Below, piece after piece: positions 8,526 through 16,930 of a stretch of 64,000 nt of DNA. The stretch's first letter is position 1, and each line of letters opens with the position of its first letter. The DNA lies in NCBI RefSeq assembly GCF_025370105.1, contig NZ_JANQBK010000003.1:310001-374000 (forward strand). Direction: 5' to 3'. The notes beneath the pieces were generated by a model, which saw nothing but the letters and a program-made list of their open reading frames with translations, was not told the DNA's origin and ran no database searches. The stretch is from Sphingomonas hylomeconis. Its GTDB lineage: Bacteria; Pseudomonadota; Alphaproteobacteria; Sphingomonadales; Sphingomonadaceae. The position numbers and the translations under genes were made by a program.

Positions 8526-9377
8526 GAATTTCGGCCGCTCGGTGGCGAACTTTTCCGCTTCCTCGTCGGCGCGTCGCTCGGCCGCGGCATTGACGAACAG
8601 CATGATGAGTGCGCCGCCGCCCGCCAGGGCAAGCGTCTGCAACGACAGCTTGGGCGGCCGCTTGTCGCGCGTCGTCACCAGCCAATCGCGTGTTTCGGCC
8701 GGCACCCACGACGCTTTGCTCTTGGTGCCCGACGGCGGCGTCGGCGGCGCGGGATCGCCGCGCGTGATCGCGAGCGGCGGAAAGGAGCGCGATGGCCGTA
8801 CCAGCCGCACCATGCCGTCCTTGATAAACACCAGCGCGCACATCGCCTGGGTTAGATCGGCATAGCGGCTAGCGGCAGCGTCGAGCGTAACGTCATAGGC
8901 CGTGGCGATCACCGGCAGATGCGCGACGGCGGGCTTGCCCAGCCCGGCGACGAACGCCGCGAACAGCGGCTTGGGCATCAGCAGGCCGGCGGCGAAGCGG
9001 TTGGCCTGCATTTCCTCCTTGCGGTGGGCGGTGTCGCGGCGGTTCTCGGCCAGGTCGCGCATGGTGCAGTCGCGCGCACCAGTATGCGCGGCGAGGAGGT
9101 GATGACCGAGCGCGTGCGCGATGGCGAAGCGCCGGCGCTGCGGCGGCAGGCCCGGCGCGGTGCGGATGATGCCGCCGGGCTTGTCGAGCGCCGCGATCGG
9201 GGCGCCGGAAGCTGCGTCGCGATCCAGATCGCGCAGCGCGACGATGCCGAGCTCAAGCGCGAGCGGCTCCACCGGCACGGGCGCCTGCAGGTCCGGATGG
9301 TACTTGAAGATCGTCGCGAGCAGCGTTTCGGGCGAGGTGCAGGCCGCCAGTTCGGTCGATAGGGCATCGTTCTGCAT
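8505..9377 (-). CDS. ImmA/IrrE-like protein with inactivated metallopeptidase motif and C-terminal membrane anchor
   Basis: A 290-residue protein of the ImmA/IrrE (DUF955) fold. The gluzincin-type helix normally reads H-E-x-x-H; here residues 88-92 read H-A-L-G-H, so the catalytic Glu is Ala (codon GCG at 9111-9113). Both zinc-ligand histidines remain, and the downstream E-M-Q-A-N-R-F-A-A-G-L-L-M-P helix (residues 122-135), which carries the third ligand in active enzymes, is intact. A C-terminal hydrophobic stretch (about 244-266) followed by a charged tail implies membrane anchoring with the domain in the cytoplasm. Active relatives cleave repressors; this copy is probably a zinc-binding pseudoprotease or scaffold. 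It lies 52 bases downstream of an Hsp70-like gene on the same strand. Confidence 0.8.
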   Translation of the reverse strand: MQNDALSTELAACTSPETLLATIFKYHPDLQAPVPVEPLALELGIVALRDLDRDAASGAPIAALDKPGGIIRTAPGLPPQRRRFAIAHALGHHLLAAHTGARDCTMRDLAENRRDTAHRKEEMQANRFAAGLLMPKPLFAAFVAGLGKPAVAHLPVIATAYDVTLDAAASRYADLTQAMCALVFIKDGMVRLVRPSRSFPPLAITRGDPAPPTPPSGTKSKASWVPAETRDWLVTTRDKRPPKLSLQTLALAGGGALIMLFVNAAAERRADEEAEKFATERPKFGDGRRG

Positions 9378-9429
9378 CGCGCCCGCCTATCGCAAAACGA
9401 TCGCCCGCGCGACGCCGGAGAACGGCGGT

Positions 9430-10722
9430 TCAGGCCGCCCAGGCGGCGACGTCTTCCTGTTGGCCGATCAGCGCCAGGCCGTGCGCGATCGAGGTGAGCT
9501 CCCCGCCGGTCGCCAGCCGTTGCTCGCCGAACCGATCGACGAACAGGCGGCGGATGCGCGGCATCAGCGAGGAGCCGCCGGTCAGGAACACGCGGTCGAT
9601 CGCCGCCGCCTCGACGCCGGCCGAGACCAGCGCGCGATCGATCGCCGCCCCGATCCGCACGATATCGGGCGCGATCCAGCGCTCGAAATCGGCGCGCGTG
9701 ACCTCCGCCTCCACGGTCAGGTCGGCGCCGCTGAAGTGGAAATGCGCGGTCTCGGCGGTGGACAGGTCGCGTTTCACCCGGCCGACCGCATCGTACAACG
9801 TATAGCCCAGTTCCTGCTCGATCACCGCGATCATCCGGCCGATCGCCGCGGGATCGAGCGCGTTGTGGCGCAGCTTTTCCAGTTCGGCGAGCGTGCGGCG
9901 GTTGCGCATCAGCGCGAGCCGCGACCAATCGGCGAATTCGGCGAAATGGCCGCCGGGAATATCCAGCACCTTGTCGAACGAACGATACGAGCCGCCCTTG
10001 CCGAGCAGCGGCAGGACGAGATGGTCGACCAGGCGATAGTCGAAACGATCGCCGGCAATGCCGACGCCGGCATGCGCCAGCGGCACGCAGCGCTGCGCCG
10101 CGCCCGGCGCGGCGATGCGGACGATCGAGAAGTCGCTCGTGCCGCCGCCGAAATCCGCCACTAGCACCGTCGCCGGTGCGGTGATGCGCGCGGCATAGCT
10201 ATAGGCGGCACCGAGCGGCTCGTAGACGTAATGGACCTTGGCACCGAGCGCGGCGAACATCGCATCGTAGCGGCTGCGCGCCAGCGCCTCGTTGGGGCGG
10301 TGCCCGGCATATTCGACCGGGCGGCCGACCACGACGGTGGCCGCACCCCGCATCGCGCCGCCCGACCGGGCGATCATCTTGTCGAGAAACGCCGCGCCGA
10401 GTTCCTCGAAGCGATAGCGCCGCTCGAAGACCGAGGCGGTCTCGAACGCGGCGCTGGCGGCGACCGATTTGAACGACTGGATGAACCGGCTGCCCTGCGG
10501 AAAATCGAGATATTCGGCGATCGCCCAAGGGCCTGCCTCCGCGGCGATGCCCCCGCGCACATCCTCGTCTTCCCAGAAGCACAAGGCGGAGCGGAACACC
10601 GCATCGGTTCCGGTGGGCGATTCCAGCGCGATGAGGTCGGCAACATCGCCGCGCGCGACGGCGGCAACCGAGTTGGTCGTGCCGAAATCGAGGCCGAGCG
10701 AAAAGGGGGTGGGGTCCGACAT
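9430..10722 (-). CDS. Hsp70 family protein, YegD-like
   Basis: A 430-residue Hsp70/actin-fold ATPase. Phosphate-1 (L-G-L-D-F-G-T-T-N-S), phosphate-2 (V-A-D-F-G-G-G-T-S-D-F-S) and adenosine (V-F-L-T-G-G-S-S-L-M-P-R-I) motifs are all present, so ATP binding is expected. The substrate-binding domain of DnaK (about 200 residues) is missing, as in E. coli YegD. Function in this subfamily is not settled. The ImmA/IrrE-like pseudoprotease gene follows on the same strand, suggesting a two-gene operon in which the Hsp70-like ATPase may act on or with the membrane-anchored partner; that link is inference. Confidence 0.9.
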   Translation of the reverse strand: MSDPTPFSLGLDFGTTNSVAAVARGDVADLIALESPTGTDAVFRSALCFWEDEDVRGGIAAEAGPWAIAEYLDFPQGSRFIQSFKSVAASAAFETASVFERRYRFEELGAAFLDKMIARSGGAMRGAATVVVGRPVEYAGHRPNEALARSRYDAMFAALGAKVHYVYEPLGAAYSYAARITAPATVLVADFGGGTSDFSIVRIAAPGAAQRCVPLAHAGVGIAGDRFDYRLVDHLVLPLLGKGGSYRSFDKVLDIPGGHFAEFADWSRLALMRNRRTLAELEKLRHNALDPAAIGRMIAVIEQELGYTLYDAVGRVKRDLSTAETAHFHFSGADLTVEAEVTRADFERWIAPDIVRIGAAIDRALVSAGVEAAAIDRVFLTGGSSLMPRIRRLFVDRFGEQRLATGGELTSIAHGLALIGQQEDVAAWAA

Positions 10723-10941
10723 GGGCCGACGCCGCTACACGCCGCGCCGCAGTTGCGCAAACACTGGCGTCGTCTGTGTGCGGAACTTGGCAATACGCAA
10801 ACGAATCGCGCGTGAGCGCGCCCGGTATTGCTCGGACAATTCCCCTTTGTAACCGCGCCCATCGCTTACCAAACGTCACACTATCTATAAAAAACAGTAG
10901 CTTAACGGCATGTTTCCGGGGGATTGCATGTCCGTGACAAA

Positions 10942-10956
10942 ACGGTATACCGTATA
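10942..10956. promoter_or_regulatory. Operator-like palindrome upstream of the TonB receptor
   Basis: ACGGTATACCGT (10942-10953) is a perfect 12-base palindrome about 66 bases before the receptor start. Its ATACCGTAT core (10947-10955) recurs at 19351-19359 (reverse strand) and 57992-58000, each time in front of a carbohydrate or peptidase transcription unit. The size and symmetry suit a dimeric regulator such as a GntR-family repressor; no cognate regulator gene is present in the window. Confidence 0.5.
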
Positions 10957-11021
10957 TTGTAGGTCAAAAGGCCTGGGTCGGGATGGTCGCCGAGCGCGAC
11001 ACCACATCTAAGGGGGGTACA

Positions 11022-13769
11022 ATGAACACAAGGACTTTGCTGCGCGCGACCACGGGCCTGACGGCAGTGCTGGTGGGCATCGCGCCAACCCATTCGTTTG
11101 CCCAGACCGTGCCGACCGAAGCACCGATCAGCGATGAAGCCGCCGTCGACGAGAGCGATGTCGTCGTCGTCGGCGTGCGCGGCAGCCTGACCGCGGCGGC
11201 CGAGCGCAAGCGCAACGCCGCGCAGATCAAGGACGTCATCGTTTCCGAGGATGTCGGCAAGCTGCCCGACAACAACGTCACCGAAGCGATCTCGCGCGTC
11301 ACCGGCGTGCAGATCGATCGCGAGCGCGGCCAGGGCCAGAACGTCACGATCCGCGGCCAGGGCGGCGTGCAGACCACGGTCAACGGCAACAACACCAATC
11401 TCGGCGATGGCCGCTCGATCAACCTCGCCGACATTCCGGCCGAACTGCTCAAGTCGGTCGAGGTGTACAAGACGCGCACCGCCGACCAGGTCGAAGGCAG
11501 CATCGCCGGCACGGTCAACGTCGAACTGCGCCGTCCGCTGGATCTGAAGAAGGGGCTCACGGTCGCGGGCAGCGTGCGGGGCGTCTACGAGGATATCTCC
11601 GAGAAGATCAGCCCCTATGCCAGCTTGCTGGTCGGTGACCGGTTCGACACCGGGATCGGTGAGATGGGCATCCTGGTCAACGCATCGTGGACCAAGACCA
11701 AATATTTCGAGAATTATATCGAGAGCGAATCGCCGTATCTGGCGGTCGGCTCGGCAACCGATCCGACCACGGCGCTAGGCTCACTGCCGGCGGCGCAGCG
11801 CGGCGCAATCATTCCTTATCGCGCCTTTTACGGCCTCGAGCGCGGGGAGGTCACGCGTCCGGCGATAAACGGCGTGCTGCAATGGCGCGCCAGCGACGAA
11901 CTCGATTTCGTGCTTGAGGGTGGCTATCTTGGGACGCGTGAGAAGCGCGACACCAGCCGTCTGTTCATCTTCGCGCGCGAGGGCGGGACGATCTCGAACC
12001 TGGTGCTCGGCGAGGACGGTCGCACCGCGCAATCGCTGACGATCAACAATCCCAACGGCGTGAACGCCGGGGTCGATTCGATCTACAATACGCTTCGCTC
12101 CAATCTCTACACGAGCAATTTCGAGGCGCACTGGCGCGGCGAACGCGCGCAGATCAACGCGAGCGTCCAGTATAACAAGAGCGACGAAGGCTATTATTTC
12201 GTCGAACAAGTGCTGCGGTTCCGCAACCAGACCTCGGCCAGCATCGACTTCAATTCCGACCAGGTTCCCGGCGGCGCGCCGTTTATCAGCTTCGGCAGCA
12301 CCGATCTGAGCAATATCGGCAATTACGTGGTCGATCGCTTCCAGGACAATCGTGGCGGATCGAACAACAGCGAATTCGCCGCACAAGTCGATCTCACGTT
12401 GAAACTAAGCGAGGCCAGCCTCCTGCGCTCGCTGCAGACGGGGTTCCGTTTCTCGACCCGCGATGCCGAGCGCTATTACGGCTATCGTGACGGTCTGCCG
12501 CGGATCGGCGGCCAGCGCACGCCGTTGTCGGCATTCCCCGGCGGGAGCAACGCATCGCTCGTTTCGCCGCAGATCGACGGCGTGACGACACCGGCTTGGT
12601 ATCAGATTCCGGGCGCCACGCTGCTCGACAATATCGGTGCGATCCGCACCTATATTCAGCAGAACGATCCGGGCAGTGCGGCACGCTTCGCGAGCGAATT
12701 TCCGCCAAGTGACCAGGGCCAGACCTTCACGACCAACGAAAACAATTTCGCGGCCTATGCACAGCTTAACTACAGCTTCAACCTGGGCTTCCCGATCGAC
12801 GGTGTGGCAGGCGTGCGCTACGTCAATACCTATGGCTCGGTGAACAGCTTCGACTATCGGCCGGGCAACGCATCGACCAACAACCAGGATATTGTCCAGG
12901 AGGCCACTGGGCGCGGCAACTATGTCGACATTCTGCCGAGCATCAATGCGATCGTGCATTTTGCGCCAAAGCTTCAGCTGCGCGTGGCCTATACCAAAAA
13001 CGTCCAGCGCCCGGGCTTCTACGATCTCCGCCCGTTCGCCTTCGTGGAAACACGCGCGAACCCGGTAATCGTGTTCGCGGGCAACCCAAACCTCAAGGCG
13101 CAGAAGGGCGCCAACTGGGATGCGTCGCTCGAATATTATTTCGGGCGTGCAGGGCAGGTCTCGCTGGCGGGCTACATCAAGAGTGCCGACGGCTATCTCT
13201 ATTACAGCCGGATCGGCGGCCAGGCGCTCGATGCCTACGGCCTTCCGGGCCAGACGGGCTTCGTCGAGCAATTGCGCAACGCGGGTAAGGGCACCTTCAA
13301 AGGCATCGAGGCGAGCGCGCAGAGCTTCTTCGATTTCCTGCCCGGCTTCTGGCATAACTTCGGCGCCAGCGCGAACTTCAGCTATCTGGCAACGGCGCGG
13401 ATCGAATATCCCTATCCGGAAGATTTCCCCGGCGCGTTCGATTCACCCGGCACGTCAAAATACACCGCCAATGCAGCGCTGTATTACGATACGCCGGTGT
13501 TCAGCGCGCGTGTCGCCTACAATTACCGCTCGAGCTATCGACTCGGCGTCTTTACCGACAATCCCGCCTATTCGCCTTATAACGGCGCAACCGAGCGGCT
13601 AGATGCGGCGATCAACGTCACGCCGGTGAAGTTCATGACGCTGTCGCTGGAAGGCACCAACCTGACGGGCAACAATGCGCGGCGTTATTTCGGCCAGGAT
13701 AATCTCCTGCCGCTCGGCGTGCGGTTGCAGGCGCGCACTGCGCAGCTGAGCGCGCGGTTCCGCTTCTGA
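11022..13769 (+). CDS. TonB-dependent receptor, Xanthomonas/Caulobacter carbohydrate type
   Basis: A 915-residue receptor. The signal peptide ends near S-F-A-Q; a TonB box-like D-V-V-V-V-G-V-R-G-S lies near residue 48. The plug carries G-K-L-P-D-N-N-V-T-E-A-I-S-R-V-T-G-V-Q-I, the signature of the TonB-Xanth-Caul subfamily (TIGR01782 type) that typically imports plant-derived oligosaccharides. The barrel ends L-S-A-R-F-R-F. ATG 11022, eight bases after an AAGGGGGG ribosome-binding site, is preferred over an in-frame ATG at 10983. The 299-base region upstream, between it and the divergent Hsp70 gene, holds the operator-like palindrome. The same operator core precedes the S9-peptidase and GH127 operons, so an arabinose-containing oligosaccharide or glycopeptide is a reasonable ligand guess. 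Confidence 0.93.
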   Translation: MNTRTLLRATTGLTAVLVGIAPTHSFAQTVPTEAPISDEAAVDESDVVVVGVRGSLTAAAERKRNAAQIKDVIVSEDVGKLPDNNVTEAISRVTGVQIDRERGQGQNVTIRGQGGVQTTVNGNNTNLGDGRSINLADIPAELLKSVEVYKTRTADQVEGSIAGTVNVELRRPLDLKKGLTVAGSVRGVYEDISEKISPYASLLVGDRFDTGIGEMGILVNASWTKTKYFENYIESESPYLAVGSATDPTTALGSLPAAQRGAIIPYRAFYGLERGEVTRPAINGVLQWRASDELDFVLEGGYLGTREKRDTSRLFIFAREGGTISNLVLGEDGRTAQSLTINNPNGVNAGVDSIYNTLRSNLYTSNFEAHWRGERAQINASVQYNKSDEGYYFVEQVLRFRNQTSASIDFNSDQVPGGAPFISFGSTDLSNIGNYVVDRFQDNRGGSNNSEFAAQVDLTLKLSEASLLRSLQTGFRFSTRDAERYYGYRDGLPRIGGQRTPLSAFPGGSNASLVSPQIDGVTTPAWYQIPGATLLDNIGAIRTYIQQNDPGSAARFASEFPPSDQGQTFTTNENNFAAYAQLNYSFNLGFPIDGVAGVRYVNTYGSVNSFDYRPGNASTNNQDIVQEATGRGNYVDILPSINAIVHFAPKLQLRVAYTKNVQRPGFYDLRPFAFVETRANPVIVFAGNPNLKAQKGANWDASLEYYFGRAGQVSLAGYIKSADGYLYYSRIGGQALDAYGLPGQTGFVEQLRNAGKGTFKGIEASAQSFFDFLPGFWHNFGASANFSYLATARIEYPYPEDFPGAFDSPGTSKYTANAALYYDTPVFSARVAYNYRSSYRLGVFTDNPAYSPYNGATERLDAAINVTPVKFMTLSLEGTNLTGNNARRYFGQDNLLPLGVRLQARTAQLSARFRF

Positions 13770-13810
13770 GGTGACCTCGCGCCGAACCGGCGCAAGAGGT
13801 AGGACGACCT

Positions 13811-13840
13811 GCGGGGTCGCGGCAGATGCCGCGGCCCCGC
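13811..13840 (+). terminator. Terminator hairpin after the carbohydrate TonB receptor
   Basis: A 13-base-pair stem (13811-13823 with 13828-13840, one G-U pair) with an AGAT loop, followed by TTGGTTTG, lies 42 bases after the receptor stop. Confidence 0.6.
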
Positions 13841-13874
13841 TTGGTTTGTGGGCGGTAGCGCCCCGCAAGCGTGT

Positions 13875-14107
13875 GCTCCTGCGCAGGCAGGAGCCCAGGG
13901 TGGTGGGCGGGGTCGCTTGTGGCGCTTGGCTCCTGCTTTCGCAGGAGCACGGATGCCTGGTTCACGGCGCCGGGAGGGGCACGCAGGCCGCTCGGGCGCG
14001 TGCCTCGGCGACGGGTGCCGATCATGCGGGCGCGTGCTCGTGCGCAGGCAAGAGCGCAGGATGCGGGCGGTGCCGCTTGCAGCTCTAGGCTCCTGCTTTC
14101 GCAGGAG
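13875..14107. repeat. Two copies of a double-hairpin intergenic repeat
   Basis: The 398-base gap between the TonB receptor and the DUF5695-like gene holds no convincing gene. It contains two copies of a roughly 73-base element, 13875-13948 and 14036-14107. Each copy starts with a GCTCCTGC-GCAG-GCAGGAGC type hairpin and ends with a CTCCTGC-TTTC-GCAGGAG hairpin, so the two ends are roughly inverted repeats of one another. The first hairpin of the second copy carries one mismatch. This matches the look of small dispersed palindromic repeats in sphingomonad genomes. Confidence 0.75.
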
Positions 14108-14167
14108 AACGATGATCTGGCGCATCATCAGCGGCGCGCCCGCTCTTGCTGGCGCGCCGCTCGTGCC

Positions 14168-16930
14168 TCAGTTCGGCGTCAGCTCGACCGTCGTCGGTGC
14201 CGCGCCGAGCGGGATCGCCTTGGCGCCGCGTTCGGCGGTGCCGCTGCCGATCGTGTACTGCCGCCCGCCCTGGATCGTCGTCTCGACCGAGACGCGCGCG
14301 ACCGGCGTCGCGGCGGTGGCGGGATCGAGCGTCAGCGTGATCCGGCCGCTGGTCGGCGTATAGCTGGCCGAACTGATCTTGCCCGACGCGAGCGTGATCC
14401 AGGTGCCGGCCGGCGCGACGAACAGGCGCGAGCGGGCGCCGTCCTTGGGCGTGACGGTGATCTGCCCGCCCGTCTGGCGGAGGTTTCCGCCATAGCTGAT
14501 CCAGCCGAACTGCGGGTCCTGCACGACATAGGTCGCCGCGGCATAGGCGTGGCCGAAAAAGCCCATGCCGTAATCGCCGGTATAGGGATCCCAGGACATC
14601 ATGTCGGGCCAGCTGTGGAAGGCGGCGGACGAGAAGCCGTTCTGATCGATATTGGTGATCCCGCCCATCAACCCGCCATAGGCGACGCGCAGCAGATGCG
14701 CGTCGGCCGGGTTGGCGCGGTAGGCGTCGAACAGCGGCACGGCGTTGAGCGCCGAGCCGTAATGGTGGATCTGCCGTTCGATGCGCGGATATTTGCCGCC
14801 GTACAGGAAATCCCAATAGCGCCGGGCATTGCCGTTATAGCCCCAGCTCGGGATCGTGGGATCGTAGCCCAGGATCACTTCGCGCGTCTGATCGGCCTGC
14901 TTCTGATAGCCGAAATAGCGCAGCCAGGCATAGACTTCGGGCTGGCCGGTCGAATCCCACGCCATCTCGCTGCCGAACGGGTAGGGGAGCGACGCCCAGT
15001 GATCGGCGCGGCCCTTCATCAGCCGCTCCATCTCGGTCGCCTCGGCGGTCATCTTCTCGCGCTTCAGGTCCTTCAGGATGTCGACGAACACGTCGCCCTC
15101 CATCAGCCCGAACTGCGTGTAATAGGGCGCGTCGCGCATCATCGCGACGGTCGTCTGATAGGCGCGGCCGAGATAGAAGCGCCAGTCGTGCTGCGTGACC
15201 AGCCCGGGATGGTTGCGCGCGACGCGGTACAGCACCCAGTGGCCGATGGCGACGTGCGGGTAATTGTACGCGCGGCCGAGATCGCCCGAATCCTTCTTCG
15301 ACCAGGAGGTCCAGGATTTCCAGTTGCTGGCCTTGTCGTAATAGGCGGGGAATTCGCTCGGCTCATAATAGAAGATGCTCTTCTTCACCGCGCCGGCGGT
15401 CGGGCCGTCGGCAACCTGCAGCTTGCCGATCACGGTTTCGTTGACGACGCGCTCCAGCTTGGCGACTTCCGCCGGCACCGGATTGTCGAGCTGCTTGATC
15501 ATCGCCGCGACCCAGGCGCCGCCGCCGCCCTCGTCGCTCATCCCGGCGATCCACACGCGCGGTTCCTGCGTGATGATCTTGTCGGCTTCGCGGTCATAGC
15601 TGAGGATCGCCGGCGCACGCTTGAACGGATCGCTCTTGTCGTCGAAGAATTGCTTGGTGGTGGCGAAGCGGCCGAGATCGGCCATCGTCTGATCGAGCGG
15701 CTTGGTGACGAAATAGCTCACCGTCTGCACGCTGCCATCGGCATAGGTAATCGACAGCCGCGCCTGGCCCCAGGCCACGCCGCGCACGTTGTACTTGGCC
15801 CAGCCCTTGGCCGAGCCGGCGGCCGTGACGGTCAGCGCGCCAGCCGGATAGCTCTCGATCTTGCGGACCTTCTGCGGCGCCTTGAGGAACAGGCTGGCCT
15901 CCAGATCGGTCGGCACGACATAACCGGGCACGCCGACCGCGACGGGCCGTGCCTGCGCGGTCAGCGTCGCCTCGATGCCGCGGATCGACGGTGCTGCCAC
16001 GAACCGCACGCCGATCGCGCGCGAGGCGCCGGGGGCAATGGTGAAGCTGGTCGGCGCGTTCCACTGTTCGCCGGCCTTGCGCCATTCCTTCTCGGCAAAG
16101 CCCTTGCTCGCCACGGTCCAGTCGTAAAAGCCTTCAGAAGTCTGGCCACGCTGGCTCTTGTCGGTGAAGATCGACACGGCGGATTTGTCGCGCGGCTCGA
16201 GATTGGGGCGATAGGCCTCGAGCGGCGTGCCCTTCTCGGGCAGGACGAGCAACGCCGCGCCCTTGCCGCTCAGCCGCGTGACCTGCAGATAACCGGCATC
16301 GCGGCCGATATAGGGATCGACGAAGCTGGCGCTTTCATGCGCCTGATCGAGATTGCGATCGCTGATGATATTGTCGAACACCATCGGCAGGCCGAGCGCG
16401 CCAACTTCGACCGGCGCCTTGGACGTGTTGGTCAGCACGAAGCGCAGCGCCAATACGCCCTTCTCGTCGACCCAGCGGCGCTCGACCTTGAGCGGGATGC
16501 CGGCGCCCATCGAGGCGGTGATGTCCGCCGCGGCGATCGTCCTGCCGCCCTTGGGCAGGACGCGGATCGCCTTGCGGGCATGCGCGGAGGCGAAATCCTG
16601 CCAGTCGCCCGCGCCGCTCTTCAGCCGGATGTTGAGATCGCCGATATGCTGATAGCCATCGCCCTGGCGCTCCGCCTCGCGCCCGCCGGGGGTGAAATCG
16701 AATTTCGGATCGGTCTTGGGCGAGAGGCGCGCCAACGTCTGCGTGTCGCTCCGCAATGCCGCCTCGAATGCGCCGATGGTGAACGGCGTGGTGGCGATCG
16801 GCGGATACACCTTTTTGGGCGCCTGCGCTTCCTGCGCGAACAAGGCAGGCGTCAATGCGGTGATCGAACCGCCGGCAAGCAGCAGGGCGATCGGGGTCAG
16901 CGTGCGGGACAAGGTCATGATATTTCTCAC
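14168..16930 (-). CDS. Large secreted DUF5695-like protein, possible glycoside hydrolase
   Basis: A 920-residue secreted protein. A signal peptide ends near A-L-F-A-Q; the N-terminal 350 residues look like a beta-sandwich, the middle (about 350-760) is rich in W/Y-G helices (N-Y-P-H-V-A-I-G-H-W, W-G-Y-N-G-N-A-R-R-Y-W-D-F, I-H-H-Y-G-S-A-L-N-A) suggestive of an (alpha/alpha) barrel, and the C-terminus is a small beta domain. I think it belongs to DUF5695, often found with carbohydrate genes, but the assignment is from memory of the pattern and catalytic residues cannot be named. GTG 16930 overlaps the preceding peptidase stop by four bases (GTGA); ATG 16918 is an alternative. The pair is clearly one operon. 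Confidence 0.65.
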   Translation of the reverse strand: MRNIMTLSRTLTPIALLLAGGSITALTPALFAQEAQAPKKVYPPIATTPFTIGAFEAALRSDTQTLARLSPKTDPKFDFTPGGREAERQGDGYQHIGDLNIRLKSGAGDWQDFASAHARKAIRVLPKGGRTIAAADITASMGAGIPLKVERRWVDEKGVLALRFVLTNTSKAPVEVGALGLPMVFDNIISDRNLDQAHESASFVDPYIGRDAGYLQVTRLSGKGAALLVLPEKGTPLEAYRPNLEPRDKSAVSIFTDKSQRGQTSEGFYDWTVASKGFAEKEWRKAGEQWNAPTSFTIAPGASRAIGVRFVAAPSIRGIEATLTAQARPVAVGVPGYVVPTDLEASLFLKAPQKVRKIESYPAGALTVTAAGSAKGWAKYNVRGVAWGQARLSITYADGSVQTVSYFVTKPLDQTMADLGRFATTKQFFDDKSDPFKRAPAILSYDREADKIITQEPRVWIAGMSDEGGGGAWVAAMIKQLDNPVPAEVAKLERVVNETVIGKLQVADGPTAGAVKKSIFYYEPSEFPAYYDKASNWKSWTSWSKKDSGDLGRAYNYPHVAIGHWVLYRVARNHPGLVTQHDWRFYLGRAYQTTVAMMRDAPYYTQFGLMEGDVFVDILKDLKREKMTAEATEMERLMKGRADHWASLPYPFGSEMAWDSTGQPEVYAWLRYFGYQKQADQTREVILGYDPTIPSWGYNGNARRYWDFLYGGKYPRIERQIHHYGSALNAVPLFDAYRANPADAHLLRVAYGGLMGGITNIDQNGFSSAAFHSWPDMMSWDPYTGDYGMGFFGHAYAAATYVVQDPQFGWISYGGNLRQTGGQITVTPKDGARSRLFVAPAGTWITLASGKISSASYTPTSGRITLTLDPATAATPVARVSVETTIQGGRQYTIGSGTAERGAKAIPLGAAPTTVELTPN

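Noticed and set aside
3025..8841. A 1938-codon open frame on the minus strand
   Set aside because: It lies antisense to the barrel, phoD and TonB receptor genes, which have clear motifs and signal peptides. The translation is Arg/Ala/Gly/Asp-rich without domains, as expected of antisense frames in high-GC DNA.
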